Source: Eupeodes corollae (lineage: Eukaryota > Arthropoda > Insecta > Diptera > Syrphidae). From it: DNA of 64,000 nucleotides. Where the stretch lies: contig NC_079149.1 in the NCBI RefSeq assembly GCF_945859685.1, forward strand, positions 65,738,991 to 65,802,990, read 5' to 3'. Every line of letters begins with the position of its first letter. Position 1 is the stretch's first letter. Made by a program: the position numbers and the translations under genes. Positions 23,552 through 34,642 of this stretch are shown here, in pieces. A model generated the notes under the pieces. The model was not told the origin of the DNA. It was given only the letters and a program-made list of their open reading frames with translations, and made no database searches.

Positions 23552-25936
23552 TTAGAAGGAAGAACCATCCGAGTCTTCACTATCTGTGTTGTTTTGAAAT
23601 TGCGATAGCGAATTCAAATTTTCCGGAATCAGTGTGTATTTATCTAACTCTTTGTCATCTTCTTTCGAATGTTTTGAATGTGTGTTCCTTTATTGTGATA
23701 AAGTAGGATCAGATCTAAGCAGCAATACAGTCATTAAGTCTTCGTTTGCAAGCTTTCGGGATGATTTTCTAGTGTGAGCTAGGCGGTGCTTTCGAAATTC
23801 TTTATAGCTAGCTTCTAAAGCTTCTTCCGAAAGTTGACCAATGAGTATATCAAAAAATGAAATTATATCCTTGCCATGAATCAAAAGCTTATGAAGACTG
23901 ATTGGCATATAATACCAACTATAAAGTTGAAGATAGAGATTTCTTGTTTCATCGAGCAATGCAGAAAATTTATTTACGTCAATACTAAGCCCAGAAGCCA
24001 AAACTCTTAAAATGATGGAGAACTTTTTTATTTGCTGTTCATCAAGTCCAGTGATTTGTGCAGAAGTCTCTGAATCTTTAAAAAAACAAACGTCTTGCAG
24101 TATTTCCATCATTTGTTGATCCGAATCATGGCTTAGGCTTATTACGATAAGACCCATTCTAGATTTGAATGATTCTTCAATATCTTTTTTTCTTTGGGCA
24201 AATACAATTTTATTTTCTGAGTCACGCACTTGCCAGGTTTTGAAAGGAAGCCTGTAAGAAATGTGCAATAAACACTCAAAGCATCTTATCCAAGAGTGTA
24301 GGGTGGATAAACCAAAACGATAGTTTTCTTCTTTTATAAGCTTCTGTTTTTTTGTTACCGTATTCATCTCTTTAGGAGTTGCACCGCAAATATAACATTT
24401 TGCTGAAGAACTTGTATTTGATAATACATTACAAACGCTCCCATCAATCATTGTAAATAGCATTTTAAATGAAATGTTAACATTGAAACTTTTTTTGTTT
24501 AGAAAGAGATTAGTGAGTTGACCTATAATGATGAAGTTAAAAAAATAGATTGAATATCGTTTTTACTATCTTAAAATTAATTGAAAAATTAGAATTTCAG
24601 TTCTCACTATCCACATTTACATTTACAAAATTATATATAAACATTGTACATATATTTGAAATATGAGAATAATTCCAATATAAGTTCAATCATTTTAGAC
24701 TCCTCATCTTGAACAAGCTTTTTACATTCTTTCATAAACATAAATTGTATGGGTCTGCAATAGGAAGTCGAAGAAGGACGGGGATTTTTCCATAGCTCAA
24801 TACCAGTATTGTCCTCGACCAATTTTAAAGGGCAGAACGCTGTTAGGAAAAGAAATTCGTCTGTCCTTTGTGAATCAGTAAAGACTTGTTTGTACTGACT
24901 ATGCCCAGAACTTCCGTCGAAGCCCTACTTGCAGATTAACGTGGCAGTTGTTTCACGTTGTATATGGGAAATGTTTGCAATACTTTTTCCAGTTTTATTT
25001 AAAATCTCTTGAAGGTCAACAGATGCAGTAGTTTCTGTTGCCTCCCTCTTACTGGAAAGTATCTGTTTTTTTAGCTTTTTCAGTTTGTATAAGCTGGGAA
25101 AACAATCTTTATGCAACGCATTAACAACTGACCGTAACACTTTATACTTTTTTCAGAAAGATCTTGGTCTAAATACAGTGCTAAGGCTTCTTACGGAGGT
25201 TAACCCATTTTTTTCCAGAAGAATCGGCTCCCTCACCAGAAAATCTTCCGGACAGTTCCGCTGCGAACCGAAGCTCTTCAGTGGATTTTGAGACCAAAAT
25301 ATCCTCTACTCTACGTTTTTTGGTTTTGTGAGATGCCAATTCGAATGGTTTTTTCGCTCTTCCGCGACTGCTTTCTGGTTGATCGGCAGAACCCTTACTG
25401 GCGACAGTATTTAAAATACCCGAAGAAAGAGTGAAGTCACTTTTTAACCACACTTTATGCCGATTGAAAAGTAAACCGCGGCTTCTTGAGCATTGTTTCC
25501 AATACCTCCCTATATTTAAGTAAAAAAATTTTACTTTTTGTGACAAATCACTTTTATTTGAACTCGAACAGTTTGTTATATTTAATTTATTTAATATAAA
25601 GTCTGTAATATCTTCAATCCTAGAGCTTTTAGGAAGAGAAATCCATTTCTCAAAAATCTCTTCATTTTTTAAGGTTTGACCTTGTCCTACTAAAAGTTAA
25701 ATATTTTGAAGGTTAGCAAAAATTTGCTATTAAAGTTTTTTATTTTATAAAGTACAATAGTAAAGGATTACAATGACATAAAATATTTCGATGTGTTTCG
25801 ATGTTTTTTTTTTAAACTCAACCTAAATGAATTTTTCATGCCTCAAAACAGGGCTCTTGTTGATTAATTTATTTCAACACTAATTTAGGTAAAAAATAAA
25901 ATATAAAATACTCATACCAGCTCTAAAGGTATCCAT
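23552..25936 (-). pseudogene. Transib/RAG1-like transposase, broken
   Basis: Exon 1 is 25936-25918 (MDTFRA, donor GTATGAG). Exon 2 starts at 25689 and stays open to 25181 with VGQGQTL-like and YLNIGRYWKQCSRSR residues. After a frameshift, 25140-24925 ends ATLICK at a TAG. It is followed by GFDGSSGHSQYKQ (catalytic Asp, 24916-24918) and then 24822-24631 with LWKNPRPSSTSYCRPI. An apparent intron leads to a 257-codon stretch (24463-23690) holding MIDG (second Asp), a zinc pair KCYICGATPKEMN, LHSWIRCFECLLHISYRL, and the acidic-residue block LSEEALEASYKEFRKHRLAH. These match, in order, RAG1 core landmarks around D600, ESKPNSELCCKP, D708, YICTLCDAT, DALHCDIG and the E962 region. After a TAA at 23690, an acidic tail continues to SDGSSF and stop at 23552. 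Disabled by at least two stops and one frameshift. Confidence 0.8.
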
Positions 25937-26211
25937 AATTATTAATCACTACAAAAAAAAATGATAACAGCGGAAATTTTCTTAGACGTGATCGATTAGG
26001 ACACAACAAAATAGTATTACAAACTCCAACTGAAGCTAAAATTACCTTGACTGCTGATATTAAAGCCGCTAATCCACCAAACAAACAAAAACAAACAATT
26101 AAAAAAAAAAAAAAACAAACAATTAAAAAAAAAAAAACAAATAACAGTTATTTAGAATGTTATAGTTGGAATCCAAAGCATTGTAGCTTTAAATCTCATA
26201 TTTACTTTTTT

Positions 26212-26240
26212 TGTTTTTGTCCACCTGTCAACGCACTGTG
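26212..26240 (-). repeat. Right RSS-like terminus (13-bp spacer)
   Basis: On the minus strand: heptamer CACAGTG (26240-26234), spacer 26233-26221 (13 bp), then ACAAAAACA (26220-26212), eight of nine positions equal to the V(D)J nonamer ACAAAAACC. This end lies on the promoter side of the transposase gene. Confidence 0.8.
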
Positions 26241-26279
26241 AATCGGACCGATTACAATAACTTCCAATGGGAAGTTAAT

Positions 26280-26603
26280 AATAATAAAACAAATAAATGT
26301 ACTAAGAACTCCCGCCGCCGGTGATGGAACAATCGATTTGACAACTTGTGCTACTTCTGCATCTGTTCTTTGTATTTTCCTTTAAATTTTGCCTTGAGCA
26401 TTAATTCATGTAAATTATTTTATGTGAATTTTGTCTATATTTAAATAGTCTAGGTTATACTGTACATGTATGTATGTATGATACAAATTTTATTTAAATA
26501 AATTCAGTGTGAACTATACGTACAGACGTATAATATTAAATATTGCTTATAAAACAATAAATTTATGATTAAACATGTAAGGGTTAAGTGTTAAATATGT
26601 ACA
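26280..26603. other. No recognised gene
   Basis: AT-rich spacer between the family R copy and the Tc1-like element; no feature seen. Confidence 0.4.
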
Positions 26604-26605
26604 TA

Positions 26606-28409
26606 CATTCATGGAAAGAATAATAGAAACTTGTTTTATGAGTACGCTTTCAATAATAGAGAAAAGAAAAAACTTGATTCAAAATTCAAATAACAAAAAA
26701 TGTATTTCCATTGTAAAAAAATAGAAACAATGGTCTTAAAACTAATAAACACAATTTTTCTTAAACTAAAACGATTGAATATATATTGTTTTTAATATTT
26801 TGTTGTGCCACCACGATTTTTTAGTACTTCGGTGCACCTGCGAAACATGGAGTCCACTAACTTGGCACAACTGAAGTGCTTAATGGAGTGCCACTCTTTC
26901 TGCACTTTTTCCCACAGCTCGTCTTTATTTTTGGATTGAAATGCTCTATGGGATTTAAGTCCCCGGATTGGAACGCCATTCCATTAGATGGACTTTGTTC
27001 TCCTTGAACCACTGTTTTGCGAGTCGGGATGACTGTTTCGAGTCATTGTCCTGCATATACTCCCACACTAACGGCATTTTTTCTTCGGCAAATGGCAACA
27101 TTATATTTTTAAGGATATCAACGTTACCTGTGGCCGTCGTAATATTCTTAATGCAATAAATTGGTCCCATAACTGAATTCGAAAAACCCAAACGCAAAAA
27201 CCCAAAGCCTAATGTTGCCACCACCATACTTAACAGACTTTATCGTTTGTTTGGGATCGTATGCGGTGTTCCAAATAAATGTATCTTTGTCTCATCTCAC
27301 CACAAGACATTTTTCCAATTTGGCCGCATTGAATTCGCCTTCGCAAAAGTGATTCGATTTTTAATAAAATAAAAATAAAATTTTTATTTGTTGAGAAGTC
27401 CATTTCTATAATCCTATTTCTAATCTTCCGACTTGTGACTGGAGCATTGAACTCCTTCCTAAGGGGCCAGTTATAGCTATCATTGAAATCGATTCGGAAA
27501 AATTTTTGAACCGATATTTGATGAGAAATGAAAATTATGTTCTGATCGATCCGACATCACACAAAGAACTTTTTTTGAGGAAAACAAGTTTGATTGTGCA
27601 TTTATTTTTCTTTAAACATTTATTTTTCTATTTTCCGGACGAAAATTCATTTCCTGAACAGCTGATAGTTTTATGTTCAAAAATGAAACGAATCGTTCCA
27701 CTGATTTGTGTTCCAATTTCACACAATTCCAATGACAGATTTCTGTCAACAAACATTTTTCGGGGGATTTCAAAATTACAATATTTGTTTTCAATGATGA
27801 AAACCAATAAGTGCCCTCCGACGATAAAAATGGATTCCTCTTCGATGCTCGTACCAAAAGGGCATCGAACCTTTTGGAGGTTGCCCACTTTCTGCCGCGC
27901 TATTCCTGTTGTGGCTGTTATGAATGGCGGTAAATACTTTCCTTTTTGAAAAATTCATTAGGCCTGCAATTTCCGACATTGATTTGCCTTCATTTTTGAG
28001 ATTGTTCATCAACTTTCGTTCTTCGTTTTAGCATGTATCTCGCGGCCTATGTTGAAAGTGTTTATAACAACTAGAAAACAAATTTCGCGATAAATGCTAT
28101 TTTGACAGTTTTGTTTTTTTTTTTCAAATAACCAAATTAAATCACCTTATTTTAGATTTTAAGACTTTTTACTCACGAATTTTTCTTGAACAAAAAAGCG
28201 TTTCTATTTTTTTTCAGCACAAACACAAGGAAATGACCATAAAGAATTATTTATTGCAACGAAATGTGCTTAAAAGCGATTGCATAGTAAAGTACCGTTT
28301 TCGATCGATCATATACAGTGGGGCATATGAGTTAATATTTCCTGCAAAAGCAATAATGTGGCTGGATCAGTAAAAATAAAATTTGTTTCCATTATTTTTT
28401 CTATCACTG
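26606..28409 (-). mobile_element. Tc1-like element with TIRs, decayed
   Basis: The ends CATTCATGGAAAGAATAATA (26606) and the inverse of ATTATTTTTTCTATCACTG (ending 28409) pair as imperfect TIRs, with TA at 26604-26605 and 28410-28411. The transposase lies on the minus strand. The N-terminal part is 28012-27791 (NNLKNEGKSMSEIAGLMNFS, KRKVFTAIHN, a helix-turn-helix). The C-terminal part is 27227-26955 (MPLVWEYMQDND, SKQSSRLAKQWFKENKV), where DNDSKQ replaces the usual DNDPKH. The middle is frameshifted. Non-functional. Confidence 0.85.
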
Positions 28410-28841
28410 TATATGTAATAAGTATGGAACATTTTCCAAAAAAAAAAAAAAACATTTAAATTATGAAGGTCAATTTGATTTTTTGAAAGTTACAAGTTTA
28501 AAGTTTTTGTGTATGGATGTATGAATGTTTATTACTCTTTCACACAACAAACTACTGTATAATGTACTAAGGTCTCTGAAAGCAACCTGCATGTCCGTTA
28601 CACCTTCAGGACTAAACCACATAATGATTTTGTATTAATTCTTTTATTGAGATATGTAGGTATGATCTTCGAGAAGGAAATAAGGAACTCTATATGTAAG
28701 TGTGTAATAGTAATACCAAGAAAGAGGAGAGAGAAGTGACTTATTTTAGATTCAATATTTCTTATTCTGGAATCGAGAATCTAACTTTTAACATCTTTAA
28801 ATATTTTATGAATTTATCAGATATTCTGGTTTTTTACTTAC

Positions 28842-29027
28842 CACCCTTTTATTTTCTTCAAGTTTTTCAACCTCGTAGAACCAAACACATTCGACAGTAT
28901 TATCAATGTTTTGTGGAGTTTCGTCCCACAAACAAGATTTTATCAATACGATATTTTCTTCATCGACTGTTTTGGAGTCACCGTGTTGGGTCTGGACATC
29001 CCGAAGTAACATTTCACTTGAAGCCAT
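28842..29027 (-). CDS. Possible first coding exon, unknown protein
   Basis: ATG at 29027 in a good context (aaaATGGCT) opens a 62-codon frame: MASSEMLLRDVQTQHGDSKT, then DEENIVLIKSCLWDETPQN and ECVWFYEVEKLEENKRV. It meets a consensus donor (GTAAGTAA) at 28841 in phase 0. Codon content is more balanced than the surrounding AT-rich frames and the peptide is acidic and well mixed. No next exon was located on the minus strand before the Tc1-like element. I do not recognise the protein. It could be a host gene with a long intron or an orphaned exon. Confidence 0.35.
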
Positions 29028-29029
29028 TT

Positions 29030-30660
29030 TAATCGATTTCAAAAACTTTCTGCTTTTAATAACAATTTTATAAGATCTCTAAAATCAAGGAATTCAATGA
29101 CAATAAGATTTATGCATGCAATTAATTCAAAGATACATAAAATTGACAAATCAATTAAAATATGTGTTAATTTAAATATCAAAAGCAAATCAAAACAAAC
29201 TACATAGGTAGGTATTATGCACTTGCACGTGTTTGAAGTAAACAAAAAACTGTTTTTCTCTTGATGTGGGAAGGTTATTATTCGATTGTTTTGAATTAAC
29301 TTCAAATGAAAATCATTAGGTGCATTAATTAACAAATCTTACAATATAATATAATGCAAACTTCAATAATTTCATTTGTTTTGATTTATTTAATTACAAT
29401 CAGAAACGAAAAACACCAGAAATCAGAGCGGCACTTTTACCTTGTTTCCTGTCAAATGTGGAAACGTCAAATGCTTTGCATAGCTCTGTTCAATGACGGT
29501 GAGACACATTAAAAGCTTTGGAACATACGTCAAAGTTTTTATGTTGGATCGAAAGATTGAGTTGGGTGGTTAACTTTTGTTTTAGTTATTTTGTAGTAAA
29601 AATATAAAAATAATGTGATGCTATGGAGGTTTATTGTTACTTGTTAGTTGCTAGTTTAGTTACTAATTAATTACTTATTTTATTTGTAACACATTTGTTC
29701 AGTTTGTATTAAAAAATACTTATTTATGTGGCAATGCTTTGAGAAGTTGCTGGCAACTTAGTTATTGAATCGTTAGTAAGTTTAGATTGCTTAGTGGGGG
29801 GCAGGCCTCTGGGTCAGTATTTACACACTCGTGGTTCAATTTTTTATCTTTCTCATATATTTTTGGAAAGAAATATTATGAAAAGTGTTTTTATTTTCTT
29901 CAGAGATCTGAAAGTTTTTCACAATTTCAAATTTAAGAATATAGTCTTGCAGTCAATCTTCATGCATTGATTTAAAAAAAAAATTAAAACCTAAAGGCTG
30001 TAATATATATTAAAATATAAGCTAATATTTGTTTTATTTTGTAATTTTTTTGAGACAAATATTAAGTTATAGTTAGATATTTTAACAATACAATGAAATT
30101 AATAAAAAAGGTTAAAGATAAACCTTAATTTTATGTGAAAAGCTGAATAGTCATTCGAAAAATATCAGAAAGTGAGCAGTAAAAAATGGCTGAAACACAA
30201 ATATGCTTCAGCTTCGGCTTTGCCTGACGTTTACGAGTTTAGCCATAGGAATTCAATGCATACAATCAGAATAAAGCTTCGATCTCACGTTTCATTTTAC
30301 AATCGTAAGGAAATAACGTAATGTTATGTAATGTGACTGCAAACGTAAGTTCTAGTTCAAATTTGCTGAACATTTGCTTTGTCTGACAGCTCAACAGCTG
30401 TAATAAAAAAAAGTCAACAAACAAAATACATTTGCTTTTGGAGGGATTGCCATTGGTTATTATAGGCTGCGTAAGCTACTTCCGCAATAAATTTAATTTT
30501 TTCGTTTTCAAAACTCATATTTTTTTTATTTTGAGAAAAAAAAACAGCTGTTCATGACAGAAGACCCATTTTAAAAATGTCATATTGGAAGTGTCATTCA
30601 AAGCAACCTCGAAGTAGGCCAAACGTAACGCAGTTGTTGGTTGGTGTTTGTGTTTGAGCC
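29030..30660. other. Mostly featureless, possible upstream region
   Basis: AT-rich sequence upstream of the candidate exon at 28842-29027 and of the small spliced frame at 30664. Open frames here are short. No known repeat was recognised. Confidence 0.35.
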
Positions 30661-30663
30661 AAA

Positions 30664-30934
30664 ATGTAAGTTTTAGGTGTTTACTGTCGAACAATTCGAG
30701 ATGTTAAATAATTTTAACAGCAATTTCATTTTTTGTAAAACAAAACACTGAGTTCGATTATTCGTAAAACTTCTCGGAATTTTTTTCAGGAGTCTTGACA
30801 GAGCAGAAGAATTAAATGTAAACAGAATTCACTACTCATTCTTGAGTATCAAGCATATACTTTTTTGCATTTCGTATGTTTTTTGTTTAATTTTGATCAC
30901 GTGTAACTTAATAAATGTTTATTTACACAAATGA
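30664..30934 (+). CDS. Possible small spliced gene, 48 codons
   Basis: AT of the start codon (30664-30665) meets a consensus donor (GTAAGTTTT). A pyrimidine-rich acceptor (ttttttcag) at 30789 supplies the G, giving MSLDRAEELNVNRIHYSF, followed by a hydrophobic stretch ILFCISYVFCLILI and a stop at 30932-30934. The 5' sequence is less AT-rich and promoter-like (gccaaacgtaacgcagttg). An AATAAA sits near the end of the frame. The protein is unknown to me; a further intron within exon 2 is possible. Confidence 0.25.
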
Positions 30935-31250
30935 TATATCGTTTATTTGGTTTAACCACCCGCTCTTACTATACTAATGCCGTGATCAGAGACTGCAAGA
31001 CATCGGTTTTTATCATTAAAGCAAACAAAATTTGTTTTGGGCTGTTAGTATAGTTAATAGATAAATTTGAATGAAATATTTTGTTTACATTTCTGAGAAT
31101 ACAGAAATCTCTAATATCTTGAGCTGGACATACACGTCAGAGCCAATTTGCTCAGAGCAATTTAAACCCAGCCCAAATTTGTCCGGCATATACGCAGGGC
31201 CATCGTGTATGCCGGACAAATTTACATAGTTTTAGACATTACCATAATAT
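30935..31250. other. Inverted-repeat fragment, no gene
   Basis: Near 31128-31225, ctggacatacacg faces cgtgtatgccggac, a short inverted pair that could be a MITE remnant. Nothing coding. Confidence 0.35.
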
Positions 31251-31252
31251 AA

Positions 31253-31292
31253 AGTACCCGTAGCGTGATGGTTAGTGCCCTGACCTGCCAAC
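31253..31292 (+). repeat. SINE copy S3 (head only)
   Basis: AGTACCCGTAGCGTGATGGT followed by TAGTGCCCTGACCTGCCA matches the tRNA-like head of the SINE; the body is absent. Confidence 0.65.
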
Positions 31293-31521
31293 TTTTATTA
31301 ATATACAAATTTTAAAACAGTATATGCTAAAAGTCATCATTATAGCTTGCAATTTTTGTGTCATAAAACCAATTTTGAAATTTGCAAACATGGTGATTTT
31401 AAGCCATATAATGCACAATCGTGTTGCACTGCACATCTTACTTGAATAATTATCAAAAGAAATCTCTAAAATATCATATCATGCATGCAATTTCAATTGA
31501 AGAAAGTATCATATTGAACAG

Positions 31522-33258
31522 CACCCGTAGAACGATGGTTAGTGTGTAGGACTTTAACGGTAGAAAGTTTGTTGTCAAAAGTGGCAATGTAACTTCTACC
31601 ACAACATTCTCAATTAAAAATGGTCTTCAACAGGGAGCGGTGAATTCGCCGATTCTCTTCAGCATTTACACCAGCGATCTGATAGGTAGTCTTACAAAGG
31701 CAATTGCGTACGCCGACGATCTAATTGCGTACAAAACGGCCCGAAAGGTTCAGGTTATTAGAATTCTCTTGCAGTGTGATTTCGACAAGATTCAGCGATA
31801 TTGCGACGACTGGAAACTGAAAATAAATGTCCAGAAGTCGGAGAAAATTCTGTTCCGGACTCCGTTGGCTGGGGCCACGAGGTCATCATTGATCTTCACG
31901 GGCAGCCATTGGCGAACAAAAGTGTAGTAAAGTACCTCAGTATCTGGTAAGATCAGTATTTATATTTCGACAGACATAGAAATGCTGCTCTGACCAGGGC
32001 CAGAGGAGCCTTCGCTCTGACGAAACGGCTGTTTTTTAGCAGTCGGCTTGACCCCAGAGTGAAGGTAATTTGCTACATGGTCCTCATACTGCCGATGATC
32101 GTTTATGGTTGTCCTGTGTGGTTCAACGTTGCTCCTTCCCAGGCTTTATTCCACCAGAGGCATTTCTCTTTTTAGACAGATGCGGTCTGACACAGGATAG
32201 ATTGGCAGTTCCGCTAATCTACCACGTCAGACGAAGAACCGTGGATAGGCGACTCCTGTACAATCGAGACGTCATGGCGCAAGGCGGAGCGGAGCTCCTT
32301 CGGTTCAGTAGGGCTGTGTCCGAACGGGACCGAACTGATAGGGTGAAGCAGGAGAACCAGTTTTGGTGGCTTCAATCGGCACTTGATATTGGGTAGTGGG
32401 GATGGGGTTTTAATCCTTGGCCGGCTTACATACTTGTTTTATAGTTTTAGGGTTTAGTTTTAAGTAGAATAAGATGGTGGCACAAAAAAAAAATACAAAG
32501 AAAAAATTAAAAAAAAACAAACAAAATTAAAAAAAGAAAGAAAAAAAACAACAAAAAACATAGAATATATAAAAAAAATTAAATTAAAAAAAACATACAA
32601 ACAAAGACAATAAAATATAAAAACAAAAAACGTTAGATTTGCTGCTGTGGTTGTTCTAGTTTTAAGTAGTTTATATATAGAATAGGTAGTTTAAATTAGT
32701 TTTAAGTTTTATATTAGGGACCTTATTTTAAGTAGTTTTTAAGTAAAAATAAAAAGGATATTGATATTAGTTTTTTTTTCTAATTAATACAAAATAAATA
32801 AAATCCAAATTAAAGTAAAATAGATCTTAGGGCCGAAAGGCATTAGTATTAAGTATTATTGTTTAACTTAGAGTGTCCGTATGGGACCATTAAGTTAGTT
32901 GTAAGTTATTGATAACTAGGCTAGTTTCATGAATTTTTGTCTAGCTTTAAGATAGGTTTAAGATTGAATTAATAAAAATGAATTAAAAAAAAGTGTATAG
33001 GACTGTCATGCCAGAGATCTTGGGTTCAATCCATGCCTGTACCACCTAACTTTTTTCACTGGTACTGCCTCTTGCGAGGAATCGACAAATCCTTCAAGCG
33101 TAATTTTAGTCATGAAAAGTGCTTTCTCAAATTAGCCGTTTGGATTCGGCACATAAACTGTAGGTCCCTTTCATCTCTGACAATATTACTCAAACACAGG
33201 AATGGTTGAGAGTTGTAAGTCACTAGGCCTTGTTTCTTCATGGACTGCTGCGCCACTT
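31522..33258 (+). repeat. SINE copy S4, split by a LINE
   Basis: The head (31522-31553, cacccgtagaacgatggtta) is separated from the rest (32992-33258: B-box region gggttcaatccatgcc, the cgaggaatcgacaaatcc body, and the tgctgcgccac end). The intervening LINE is 31554-32991. The target duplication is agtgtgtaggact (31541-31553) and agtgtataggact (32992-33004), one mismatch. Confidence 0.8.
31554..32991 (+). mobile_element. 5'-truncated copy of the SINE-associated LINE
   Basis: Begins mid-RT with ttaacggtagaaagtttgtt, as in the full-length copy at 49040-55031 (minus strand). The frame at 31640-31927 contains NSPILFSIYTSDLI and IAYADDLIAY (intact YADD); 32070-32396 covers the C-terminus (PPEAFLFLDRCGL, VKQENQFWWLQSALD). 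Relative to the full copy there is an internal deletion near 32143 and a frameshift near 31880. The 3' UTR (32397-32975) and A-rich tail match the full copy. Inactive. Confidence 0.9.
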
Positions 33259-33259
33259 T

Positions 33260-33560
33260 TTTTTATATTATCTATAAATAGCTTTAAATATAAACATCTA
33301 AAAATACGGGAGATTTTTTTGCCGGACCCTGTACATTGAATTCGATATTGCCAACGACTTGTTAGTAACAGATAATATGGTCGATTAACTATTAACAAAA
33401 AAAAATTAGCATAAAGATCTATTACTTATACTATGAACATAAAATAGAGCGAAGTAAAAGTATTTGAAATTCGTCATTGAAAAAAAAACTATGTATTTTA
33501 AAAGGTTTACATTAAATATTCTTGATTGTTTTTCTTTTCATTAAAATATTATCAGAATGT
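33260..33560. other. No recognised gene
   Basis: AT-rich spacer after the SINE; one short minus-strand frame spans into the SINE end and is not credible. Confidence 0.4.
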
Positions 33561-34560
33561 CTTCATTAGAGTTAGGTTGCAGTCGATGAAATATTTTCAT
33601 TTTGCAAACGAGCTTTCCTAGCTTTCTGAGCAGTAAAACAACTTATAATTGCATCGAAACGCAATTTTCTTGCCAAAGATGATTCGTAGCAATGAATTTA
33701 TTCTGGCAAGGACGCTTTATGAAAGTTCGGCACTAGCTACGGTTACAGGTATGGTGGAAAACACACGGAAAGCAACGCAAACACACGGGAAAAATCGTCT
33801 CCAAGTTCTGGGAATAAATAGCATTGAGCAAACTCAATGGCCGAAGTTCTAGTTCAAAATTGGCTTCATAAATGTGTTTCAGATAAATTATTTCTTCTTT
33901 CAACTCTTGAGACAGACGCGAGTTATACTTTTGGATGAACCTTGTAGCGGAGTTTTTAATCTCGTCCATTGTTGAAAACTGCCATAAAATGAAAATGTAA
34001 CATTTAAATTTTTCATCGTGTTGAAGAATTCGAGATATACTCGTATAATTGACTGAACTAGGACGTAAAAGGTATTTCTCTTGAAATGTATTTCTTTATC
34101 TGGTTCAATATACTCTCCGGCTCCTCGATTTTCTCCAAAATATCTCTTTAATTTCCTTTTTCGGTTCAATAGGAACGGTAATGGAACATCCCCAAATCCA
34201 GTAGCATATCCTCTGTATTCAGATATGATTTGATCCCATCCGTTTTAAATAATGTTCAAATCGGAGATCAAGTTGTCGAAATTTCGAATTTCAATGTCAA
34301 TAGTCATGTTTCTGACTTGAAGAATGACACTTCTTTCATTTATAGCGCTAATAAGCTTGTGCATATATTTTTAAACGCCATTTACATCTTTTCGAGTTTC
34401 AGCAGTTAATTAACGCCACTTAAGGCTTCTAATGATGTTCTTAGGTTTTTCAGATGATTTGCAAATGGTTTCATGCATCTAGCTGACCATCTTGTATCGG
34501 AAACAATTTATTATAACTTTTTTTTAATAGTTCAGAGTTGCCAAATTTTTCATTAAATAT
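33560..34560 (-). pseudogene. hAT-family transposase relic
   Basis: Minus-strand order: a decayed DTRWSAR motif near 34490 (catalytic region of ZMYM1-like hAT proteins), KRKLKRYFGENRGAGEYIEP (from 34169), TMDEIKNSATRFIQKYNSRL (33969-33733), and the C-terminal dimerisation motif VTVASAE.S with LARINS (near 33755-33690). Stops and frameshifts separate these. The motif order and the C-terminal hAT dimerisation signature support the assignment. TIRs were not located. Confidence 0.7.
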
Positions 34561-34642
34561 TAAGAAAAATATACGCCGATAATAATCAGGCGCCCAGATC
34601 CTTCAAGCTTGTAACTAATAGATTTGTAGATAACATGCAAAC

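Larger units (their letters stand above)
23227..26240 (-). mobile_element. Transib/RAG1-like DNA transposon, complete ends
   Basis: A 3,014-bp unit is bounded by CACAGTG (23227-23233) and its inverse CACTGTG (26234-26240). It is flanked by an exact 5-bp duplication, AATCG, at 23222-23226 and 26241-26245. Removing the element and one AATCG restores GACAAATCGGACCGATTAC, the uninterrupted sequence of repeat family R (compare 39060-39080 inverted). The inner ends share GGTGGACAAAAA, placed 13 bp (right) and 21 bp (left) from the heptamers when counted to the ACAAAAA block. The minus strand encodes a broken RAG1/Transib-type transposase. CACWGTG-type ends and 5-bp duplications are diagnostic of the Transib/RAG group. 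Confidence 0.9.
22523..26275 (-). repeat. Dispersed repeat family R, copy 4, split by SINE and Transib-like insertions
   Basis: On the minus strand the family 5' end (aacttcccattggaagtt, attgtaatcggtccgattt) is at 26275-26246. The sequence continues at 23226 (cgatttgtcgaattgaaaat) through the acgtacgtttg-rich segment to the family 3' terminus near 22590-22523. The break is exactly the Transib-like element plus its duplicated AATCG. A SINE fragment (22803-22914) interrupts the 3' half. Confidence 0.8.

Noticed and set aside
26047..26241. Plus-strand lysine-rich frame
   Set aside because: Poly-A tracts inside the right end of the Transib-like element; no start context or homology.
27506..27949. 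147-codon plus-strand frame
   Set aside because: Shadow of the minus-strand Tc1-like transposase, whose helix-turn-helix and DND motifs are recognisable.
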